Translations under genes and position numbers: made by a program
Notes under the pieces: generated by a model
The model's input: the letters and a program-made list of their open reading frames with translations, nothing else
What the model was told of the DNA's origin: nothing
The model's database searches: none
Assembly (NCBI GenBank): GCA_964649665.1
Contig: CAZYPU010000038.1
Coordinates: 1-9,543 of the forward strand
Reading direction: 5' to 3'
Length of the DNA stretch: 9,543 nt
DNA from: CAZYPU01 sp964649665
GTDB taxonomy: Bacteria; Omnitrophota; Gorgyraeia; JABMRN01; RBG-13-46-9
Part shown: positions 4,263 through 9,543 of the stretch, piece by piece
How the letters are laid out: every line of letters starts with the position of its first letter
Position numbering within the stretch: the stretch's first letter is position 1

Positions 4263-6308
4263 CTACTCTTCTTCCCTTTCCTTCCCTTCCTTCTCTTCCT
4301 TCTCTTCCTTCTCTTCTTTCTCTTCCTTCGGTAAATTCCTCGAGGTATATTTGCACTCGGGGAACTTCGTGCAGCCATAGAAAGGCCCGCGCCTCGAGCG
4401 CCTTTCTATGAGTTCCCCGCTACAGCCGGGATTCGGGCACTTAACACCTGTTGTGATGGATTTGGCGAATTTACATCTCGGGAAGTCGGAACAGCTTAAA
4501 AATTTTCCGCGCCGGCCCCATTTGATAATCATGGGTTTTCCGCATAGCTCGCAGATCTCGTCCGTCTTTACGCCCTCTTTCTTTATGCTCTTCATGGTTT
4601 TCCTGGCAATATCCACGCTGCGCATGAAAGGGCCGTAAAAATCTTTCAGCACCATAAGAGAATCGACCTTTCCCTCTTCGATGCCGTCCAGCTCCTCTTC
4701 CATTTTCGCCGTGAACTTCATGTCCATTATTTTGGGAAAGTGCTTTACGAGAAGGTCATTTGTAATTTCCCCGAGCTCTGTGGGCGAAAGGTAGCCCCGT
4801 ATCCTCTTTACGTAATTGCGCATTATAATCGTGTAAATAATCGGCGCGTAGGTGGAAGGCCGGCCTATTCCGTTTTCCTCCAGCGCCTTCACCAGCGTAG
4901 CGTCGGAATAACGCGCCGGCGGCTTTGTAAAATGCTGGGACGGTACGAGCTTTAAAAGATCCAGGCGTTCCCCGACTTTTAGCACCGGGATCTTCCACGG
5001 CTCTACGCGCTTTTCCCCTTCTTTCTGTGTTTCAGAGATGGTATATAGGACGGTAAAACCGTCAAAAACCACTCTTGTTCCGGATGTTTTAAAAAGGTAG
5101 GCGCCTGATTCTATCGTAGCGGTGTTTACCGAATATATCGCCTGCGTCATCTGGCTCGATATGAATCTTCTCCATATAAGTTCGTACAATTTTAATTGTT
5201 CCGGCGTGAGAAATTGCGTCACCGTCTCCGGACTTCTTAAGGGTACCGCCGGCCTGATGCACTCGTGGGCCTCCTGGGCACTTTTGCGCGATTTGTAGAT
5301 ATTGGGTTTTGCGGGGTAGTATTTTTCGCCGTAGGTTTTTAATACATAATCTTTCGCGGCTTCCTGCGCATCCCGTGAGACCCTTACGGAATCCGTTCTC
5401 ATATACGTTATGAGGCCTACGCTCTCTTTATGCTCTAATTCCACGCCCTCGTATAATGCCTGCGCTATCCGCATGGTTTTATTCACGGGAAAACGCAATT
5501 TGTTAAAAGCCTCCTGCTGCATTTTTGAAGTCGTAAAGGGGCCCTGGGGCGATTTTCTTTTTTTGCCCTCTTTTATGTCTGACACGATAAATTCGTTCTT
5601 TTTTATATCGCTTACCGCGGAATCAGCTTCCTTTTCGCTTTTGATGTGAAAGTTTTTCCCTTCGATTTTATCCAGCTTGGCCGTGAAGGCGCGCCGCTCC
5701 TCGGTCTTTTTCCTCAGGTGCGCCTCGATTTCCCAGTATTCCTGCGCCTTGAATTTCCTTATTTCGGCCTCTTTCTCCACGACGAGCCGGACAGCGACGG
5801 ATTGCACCCTGCCCGCGCTCAGGCCCCTGGTAATCTTTCTCCAGAGAAGCGGGCTTAAACTGTAGCCGACAATCCTGTCAAGGATGCGGCGCGCCTGCTG
5901 GGCGCTTACGAGGTTTTTATCAATGTGATGCGGGTGCTGAAAAGCTTTTTTTATAGCGGTCTGGGTAATCTCGTCGAAGGTTACCCTGTATACTTTCTTC
6001 CCTTTGCCAAGCTCCCTTTTAAGGTGCCAGCTTATCGCCTCACCTTCCCTGTCAGGATCGGCGGCCAGATATATCGCATCGCTGTTTTTGGCTTCTTTTT
6101 TCAACTTTGCCAGGTATTTTCTTCTTTCGGGAATAACAATGTAGTCCGGTTTGAAATCGCCTTCAATGTCGATTCCCATTTTGTTTTTCGGCAGGTCTAT
6201 TATGTGGCCCATACATGAAAGCACCAAATATCCCGAGCCGAGCATCTTGTTGATGGTTTTGGATTTGGCCGGTGATTCCACTATTACAATTGCTTTTCCT
6301 TTAGGCAT
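4263..6308 (-). CDS. topA: DNA topoisomerase I (type IA)
   Basis: This enzyme relaxes negative supercoils by transient single-strand cleavage. The 681 residues begin with the Toprim domain: VESPAKSKT at 10-18 and the metal-binding DPDREGE at 84-90. SAGRVQSVAVRL lies at 164-175, the catalytic Tyr302 sits in ITYMRTDS, and GIGRPSTYAPII is at 480-491. Two C-terminal four-cysteine zinc fingers follow (C586/C589/C606/C612 and C624/C629/C646/C652). After the second finger comes an acidic-basic tail of KEE repeats, residues 661-681, encoded by a polypurine minisatellite. The start overlaps the dprA stop by 8 nt and has AAGGG six bases upstream. The next gene, xer, starts one base after the stop. A dprA-topA-xer order is known from Bacillus-type genomes, though trmFO and hslVU, which accompany it there, are absent. 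Confidence 0.98.
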   Translation of the reverse strand: MPKGKAIVIVESPAKSKTINKMLGSGYLVLSCMGHIIDLPKNKMGIDIEGDFKPDYIVIPERRKYLAKLKKEAKNSDAIYLAADPDREGEAISWHLKRELGKGKKVYRVTFDEITQTAIKKAFQHPHHIDKNLVSAQQARRILDRIVGYSLSPLLWRKITRGLSAGRVQSVAVRLVVEKEAEIRKFKAQEYWEIEAHLRKKTEERRAFTAKLDKIEGKNFHIKSEKEADSAVSDIKKNEFIVSDIKEGKKRKSPQGPFTTSKMQQEAFNKLRFPVNKTMRIAQALYEGVELEHKESVGLITYMRTDSVRVSRDAQEAAKDYVLKTYGEKYYPAKPNIYKSRKSAQEAHECIRPAVPLRSPETVTQFLTPEQLKLYELIWRRFISSQMTQAIYSVNTATIESGAYLFKTSGTRVVFDGFTVLYTISETQKEGEKRVEPWKIPVLKVGERLDLLKLVPSQHFTKPPARYSDATLVKALEENGIGRPSTYAPIIYTIIMRNYVKRIRGYLSPTELGEITNDLLVKHFPKIMDMKFTAKMEEELDGIEEGKVDSLMVLKDFYGPFMRSVDIARKTMKSIKKEGVKTDEICELCGKPMIIKWGRRGKFLSCSDFPRCKFAKSITTGVKCPNPGCSGELIERRSRRGPFYGCTKFPECKYTSRNLPKEEKEEKEEKEEKEGKEREEE
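4266..4329. repeat. 64-nt polypurine/polypyrimidine 9-bp minisatellite at the topA 3' end
   Basis: On the coding strand every base from 4329 to 4266 is a purine. From 4328 it divides into seven 9-nt units based on AAGGAAGAG. The first four are nearly identical and the last three are more diverged. It encodes the KEE-repeat tail of TopA and ends directly before the TAG stop; its AAGGGAAG-like segments precede the xer ATG. Slippage by whole units would change the tail length without altering frame. Confidence 0.95.
4359..4418. repeat. Interrupted inverted repeat in the last TopA zinc finger
   Basis: CATAGAAAGGC (4376-4386) and GCCTTTCTATG (4400-4410) are perfect 11-nt complements with a 13-nt loop. 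Outside them GGGGAACT (4359-4366) pairs with AGTTCCCC (4411-4418), leaving a 9-nt bulge on one side only. In total 19 bp can pair. The region codes for the second C-terminal zinc finger of TopA, so part of the complementarity may be coding coincidence. No U-tract follows, so it is not a simple terminator. Confidence 0.75.
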
Positions 6309-7200
6309 GCGGCACCCTTATAAAATTTTCGCCCGGCAGGGCTTTAATGAACTTTTTGAGTTCAAGTTTCAACAGTTCTTCCGAAATTTTATTTACCGGC
6401 ACATCTATTATCTTCGATATTTCATCGATTGATTTCGGCGTGTCGCTTAAAACTTCGAATACCTTCCTCTCGCGGGCCGATATCGCCGTTTCAAAACCCG
6501 GATTATCCAATGCGGGTTTTGAGAGAACGATCTCGGTTTCTTTAATATCCATAACGTGTTTAAGCTCCTCGAGTATGTCCATGACGTCCTCAACGAGCCT
6601 GGCGCCTTCCTTTATGAGGCGGTTTGCGCCGCTTGACTTGGCGGAGCTTACGTTGCCCGGCATGGCGAAAACTTCCCTTCCCTGTTCGAGGGCAAAATTT
6701 GCCGTTATCAAAGCGCCGCTTCTTCCGGGCGCCTCGATCACAACTACGCCTTTTGACATGCCGCTTATAATCCTGTTTCTCTTCGGGAAATTCACCTTAA
6801 GCGGAGGCATATCCGGCGGATATTCCGATACGACCGCTCCGTTTTTCACAATCTCGCCGTAGAGCTTCCTGTTTTCAGGCGGGTATATATTATTATGCCC
6901 GCTTCCCAGAACCGCTATCGTCCTTCCACCGGCTTTTATAGCGCCTCTGTGCGCGGCGCTGTCGATACCAAGGGCCATGCCGCTTACAACGATTACGCCC
7001 CGCACGGCCAGATCAAAGGAAAGCTTCTCACACTGCCGGAGGCCGTAATCGGTGGGGCGCCTGGTGCCGACAATAGCTATCGCGTTCGAGTCGGAGGCAA
7101 GTATTTCGCCGTCCGTAAAAAGCGCTCCCGGCGCGTTATATATATGCCTTAAGATATCCGGGTACTCCCTGTTTTCTTTCCCTATCTTTCTTATGGCCAT
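6301..7200 (-). CDS. dprA: DNA-processing protein DprA, compact form
   Basis: DprA binds incoming single-stranded DNA and loads RecA during transformation; many non-competent bacteria also keep it. The Rossmann-like DprA core spans about residues 10-215, with VGTR at 44-47, SGMALGIDSAAH at 73-84, FPKRNRIISG at 138-147, RSGALITA at 160-167, PGN at 181-183 and SSGANRLIKEGA at 189-200. A C-terminal winged-helix DML1-like domain follows at about 240-290. The protein has 299 residues because the N-terminal SAM/HhH domain of the longer homologues is missing, as in the compact Helicobacter form. The ATG is nine bases after the HD-GYP stop and in the same frame, so no upstream extension is possible. 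AGAGG lies about 11 nt before the ATG. Its stop overlaps topA by 8 nt. Confidence 0.97.
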   Translation of the reverse strand: MAIRKIGKENREYPDILRHIYNAPGALFTDGEILASDSNAIAIVGTRRPTDYGLRQCEKLSFDLAVRGVIVVSGMALGIDSAAHRGAIKAGGRTIAVLGSGHNNIYPPENRKLYGEIVKNGAVVSEYPPDMPPLKVNFPKRNRIISGMSKGVVVIEAPGRSGALITANFALEQGREVFAMPGNVSSAKSSGANRLIKEGARLVEDVMDILEELKHVMDIKETEIVLSKPALDNPGFETAISARERKVFEVLSDTPKSIDEISKIIDVPVNKISEELLKLELKKFIKALPGENFIRVPHA

Positions 7201-7209
7201 TCCGTCTTT

Positions 7210-7848
7210 TTACCTCTTTCCCCTCTCCTGCAGGCAAGCTATAAATCTCTTCAGAAGCGCCGGGTCAAATTTTTTGCCGGACGCCTTCTTCATGATCCTC
7301 TTTGCCTCTTCGGCGGAATACGCATCGCGGTAGACCCTTTTACTCGTAAGCGCGTCGTACGCATCGGCTATGGCCAGAATCCGCGACGCAAGCGGTATGG
7401 CTTCGCCCTTTAACCCGGCAGGATAGCCCGTGCCGTCGTAGTTTTCATGGTGGTGCTTTATTATGGGAACAATAGCGGCAAAAAACTTGAATGGTTTTAT
7501 GATTTCCGCTCCGAGCTCGGAATGCTTCTGGACCTCTTTATATTCATTGTTGTTAAGAGATCCATTTTTAAGCAATATACTTTCCCTTATGCCAACCTTC
7601 CCGATATCGTGCAGTATCGCCGCAAGCCTTATGGATTCCAATTCCTTCTTCGGAATCCCCATGGATTTAGCCAGCATGACGGCACAGGCTGAAACCTTTA
7701 CCGAATGCCTCTTTGTATAAGGGTCCCTTGCTTCAGTGAGATTGATAAGGACGTGGATAGACTGCATATAGGCCCTGTGGACGGGAATTGTCGCGCTGGA
7801 GAACCTGTCATAAAGTTGTTTAAGCTGTTTATCGGTTTGTTCGTGCAT
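7210..7848 (-). CDS. Stand-alone HD-GYP domain phosphodiesterase
   Basis: A 212-residue cytoplasmic protein that is almost entirely an HD-GYP domain, the type that hydrolyses cyclic di-GMP or related cyclic dinucleotides at a metal centre. All hallmark residues are visible: RHS at 47-49, the HD pair at 80-81 in LHDIGKVGI, KHSELG at 108-113, HHENYDGTGYP at 133-143 and DAYDALTS at 162-169. There is no receiver, PAS or membrane domain. The first 30 residues form a predicted helix with no recognisable sensor, so its input is unknown. The start overlaps the aroK stop by 20 nt and is preceded by AAGGGG at a normal distance. Stand-alone HD-GYP proteins inside aro/dprA operons are not a classical arrangement. 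The exact substrate cannot be determined from sequence. Confidence 0.95.
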   Translation of the reverse strand: MHEQTDKQLKQLYDRFSSATIPVHRAYMQSIHVLINLTEARDPYTKRHSVKVSACAVMLAKSMGIPKKELESIRLAAILHDIGKVGIRESILLKNGSLNNNEYKEVQKHSELGAEIIKPFKFFAAIVPIIKHHHENYDGTGYPAGLKGEAIPLASRILAIADAYDALTSKRVYRDAYSAEEAKRIMKKASGKKFDPALLKRFIACLQERGKR

Positions 7849-8347
7849 TTTTTATAACCCCTTCTATTTCATCGGCGGCTTCTTCCGCAGACATCGCAGA
7901 AGTATCTATGTGGCAATCTGCCCTCTCGTAAAAAGGTCGCCTGGATTTCAGAAGCTCCTTAATCTTCCCGAGCGGATCCCGAACGTTCAAAAGCGGCCTG
8001 TGGGTATATTTTTTTGTCCTCTCCAGGATAATCCCCGGGTCCGCCCAGAGACATACAACCATGCCTTTTTTTTTAAGATTTTTCAGGTTCTCGGGATCTA
8101 CGACGACCCCGCCGCCGGCGTCAATTACAACGTTTTCCATTAGCGCGGCATCTTTGATAGCGCCATTTTCGGCCTTTCTGAAATGGCCTTCACCTTTTTT
8201 TGAGAATATCTCCCGTATGGAAATACCTTCTTTTTCTTCAACAAGCCGGTCGGTGCTTACGTATTTCATATTGAGCCTGGCGGACAATATCTTCGCGACC
8301 TTTGTCTTGCCCGTTCCCATGAAACCGGCTATCACTATATTCTTCAT
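7829..8347 (-). CDS. aroK: Shikimate kinase
   Basis: Shikimate kinase phosphorylates shikimate to shikimate-3-phosphate with ATP, the fifth step of the chorismate pathway. The 172 residues match the usual length. Visible are the Walker A motif GFMGTGKT at 8-15, the shikimate-binding Asp33 (STDRL) and Arg57 (GHFRKAE), the GGG turn at 78-80 (DAGGGVVV) and the lid segment HRPLL at 116-120 with its Arg117. A basic RRPFY lies at 136-140. The start overlaps the aroC stop by 4 nt (ATGA). The ribosome site is weak (AAGAGA), so coupling to aroC translation is likely. Together with aroC it supplies chorismate for aromatic amino acids and other products. The middle enzyme AroA (EPSP synthase) is not in the window. 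Confidence 0.97.
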   Translation of the reverse strand: MKNIVIAGFMGTGKTKVAKILSARLNMKYVSTDRLVEEKEGISIREIFSKKGEGHFRKAENGAIKDAALMENVVIDAGGGVVVDPENLKNLKKKGMVVCLWADPGIILERTKKYTHRPLLNVRDPLGKIKELLKSRRPFYERADCHIDTSAMSAEEAADEIEGVIKNARTNR

Positions 8348-9471
8348 ATTCTCTTAAGCTGCTTCATATACCCCTGGTAATTCCGCTTCATCTCCGCCAG
8401 GGAGTCACCGCCGAACTTTTCCCGAAATGCGCGCGCCACTTCTATGGCCGTAACGCTCTCGGCTATAACGCCCGCCGACGGCACAACGCATACGTCAGAT
8501 CTCTCCACCTGGGCCTTGGCCTTTTTTTTGGTCTTCATATTAACCGAATCAAGCGCTTTCACAAGCGTCGCTATCGGCTTCATGGCCGCGCGGAGGATAA
8601 TATCCTCGCCGTTTGTAATGCCGCCTTCTATCCCGCCGGCGGCGTTGGTTTTTCTGTAGAACTTCCCAAGTTTCGCGTTGAAAAATATCTCGTCGTGCAC
8701 GGCGCTTCCCCGTTCCCGGGCCGCACCGAATCCCAGGCCTATTTCCACGCCTTTTATCCCCGGAATCGACATGAGAGCCCCTGCCAAAGCGGCGTCGAAT
8801 CGCCGGTCCCACTGCGCGTAACTCCCCAACCCGGCGGGAACGCCTCTTGCGATTACCTCAAAAATACCGCCCAGGGTATCGCCGTCACGTTTCGCCTTTT
8901 CTATCTCAAGGCATATGAGGCGCGAGGCGCTCGTCTCAGCGCATCTTACAGGTGATTTTTCGACAGTATTTTTTATTTTGGCAAATGAAAGGCGCCTCCT
9001 CGAGACAATACGGCCTACCGAGGTAACATGGCTTAAAAAGTCTATACCGAATTCCCTTAAAAGGGTTTTGGCAACGGCCCCCGCCGCGACCCTTGAGGCG
9101 GTCTCGCGCGCCGATGCCCTCTCCAGTATGTTCCTTATATCTTTCTCGCCGAACTTAAGCGCGCCCGCCAGATCAGCATGACCGGGCCTCGGACGGCTTA
9201 TAGGCGGGAGTGACTCTATCCTAAAGTCCTTGTTGCTAATGAGAAGGGCTATGGGGCTTCCGAGGGTTTTCCCTTTCCTCGTGCCGGAAAGAACCTCGAC
9301 TTTGTCTTTTTCTATGCGCATCCTCGCCCCGCGGCCGAAACCTTTCATACGCCTTGCAAGTTCACTGTTAATGAACTTGGCGTCGAGCTTGAGCCCGGCG
9401 GGAATCCCGTCTACAATTGAAACGAGCGCTTTTCCGTGCGACTCCCCTGCGGTCAGGTAACGTATATCCAT
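8344..9471 (-). CDS. aroC: Chorismate synthase
   Basis: Chorismate synthase converts EPSP to chorismate using reduced FMN, the last common step for aromatic compounds. The 375 residues are typical. Family motifs are present in order: AGESHG at 8-13, the RPRPGHADLAG segment at 93-103, RASARETASRVAAGA at 118-132, GGIEGGITNG at 279-288 and ERSDVCVVPSAGVIAE at 323-338. The shorter, monofunctional bacterial form is indicated, with no flavin reductase domain fused. The ATG has a near-ideal ribosome site (GGGAGGAG, six bases upstream), the best in the window. That suggests strong independent initiation at the head of the visible operon. Its stop overlaps the aroK start by 4 nt. Confidence 0.98.
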   Translation of the reverse strand: MDIRYLTAGESHGKALVSIVDGIPAGLKLDAKFINSELARRMKGFGRGARMRIEKDKVEVLSGTRKGKTLGSPIALLISNKDFRIESLPPISRPRPGHADLAGALKFGEKDIRNILERASARETASRVAAGAVAKTLLREFGIDFLSHVTSVGRIVSRRRLSFAKIKNTVEKSPVRCAETSASRLICLEIEKAKRDGDTLGGIFEVIARGVPAGLGSYAQWDRRFDAALAGALMSIPGIKGVEIGLGFGAARERGSAVHDEIFFNAKLGKFYRKTNAAGGIEGGITNGEDIILRAAMKPIATLVKALDSVNMKTKKKAKAQVERSDVCVVPSAGVIAESVTAIEVARAFREKFGGDSLAEMKRNYQGYMKQLKRI

Positions 9472-9477
9472 GACGGT

Positions 9478-9485
9478 CTCCTCCC
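9478..9485 (-). promoter_or_regulatory. Strong ribosome binding site of aroC
   Basis: GGGAGGAG lies six bases before the aroC ATG (spacer ACCGTC) and is close to a full anti-Shine-Dalgarno match. Ribosome sites of the other genes in the window are weaker or buried in the preceding gene. It fixes 9471 as the aroC start. Confidence 0.9.
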
Positions 9486-9487
9486 TT

Positions 9488-9543
9488 TTATATTACAAAT
9501 AATTTCTTTAGGATCGCTTCTCCCCAGAATATCGATACTACGG
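9488..9543 (-). other. Sequence upstream of aroC, possibly the tail of another gene
   Basis: Only 72 bases precede aroC in the window. One minus-strand frame reads VVSIFWGEAILKKLFVI and ends in TAA at 9490-9488, 16 bases before the aroC ATG, which would suit an operon neighbour. A second frame, reading RSIDILGRSDPKEIICNI, stays open into the first codons of aroC before stopping. Neither peptide is recognisable. No convincing promoter is seen, although TAATAT at 9495-9490 resembles a -10 box. I cannot decide whether this is coding. Confidence 0.25.

Noticed and set aside
4262..4378. 39-residue N-terminal extension of the xer frame rich in Lys/Arg
   Set aside because: It is the out-of-frame reading of the topA minisatellite and zinc finger. 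The Xer core-binding domain begins at the ATG at 4261, and catalytic spacing matches E. coli XerC from there.
6347..6862. 171-codon plus-strand open frame
   Set aside because: Antisense to dprA, serine-rich low-complexity reading, no ribosome site or recognisable domain.
8063..8073. Long T runs in aroK, aroC and waaA as programmed frameshift sites
   Set aside because: They encode Lys-Lys runs in intact full-length frames and no alternative product is implied.

Overview
The window reads as a densely packed, entirely minus-strand stretch of a Gram-negative-type bacterial chromosome. Ten protein genes are supported. Two act on lipid A/Kdo (kdtA/waaA and lpxK), so the organism should make an LPS-bearing outer membrane. 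Moderate GC, lysine-rich proteins, almost universal start/stop overlaps, and a dprA-topA-xer order shared with Bacillus-type genomes beside LPS genes would fit an uncultured lineage such as Candidatus Omnitrophota or another PVC-neighbouring phylum. That placement is inference; no marker here fixes the taxonomy.

Read in the direction of transcription (high to low coordinates), the first block is aroC (chorismate synthase), aroK (shikimate kinase), a stand-alone HD-GYP phosphodiesterase, dprA, topA and a XerC/D-type recombinase (9471 to 3392). Adjacent genes overlap by 4, 20 or 8 nt or are separated by 1 to 9 nt, so this is very likely one operon. It joins the last shikimate-pathway steps to DNA handling: ssDNA/RecA loading, supercoil relaxation and chromosome dimer resolution.

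A 105-bp gap (3287-3391) follows, the only real intergenic space inside the window. It holds a strong imperfect inverted repeat and a smaller hairpin, resembling a REP-type element. The second block is kdtA, a tandem-CBS protein, an ArsB/NhaD-type 12-TM-class permease and the 5' part of lpxK, which runs off the left edge. All junctions overlap or abut, so the two LPS genes bracket a predicted nucleotide-sensing/ion-transport pair.

The most unusual signal is a perfect 45-bp palindrome (2605-2649) inside kdtA. It is exactly 15 codons long and in frame, and lies at the junction between the two Rossmann domains. It can fold either as one long hairpin or as three equal 13-nt mini-hairpins closed by a 3-bp stem, and both DNA strands encode nearly the same peptide there. 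This looks like a protein-embedded palindromic element, comparable in concept to Rickettsia palindromic elements. Other oddities are a 64-nt polypurine 9-bp minisatellite encoding an acidic KEE-repeat tail on TopA directly before the xer start, and an interrupted inverted repeat in the last TopA zinc finger. No tRNA, rRNA, CRISPR array or transposase was seen.
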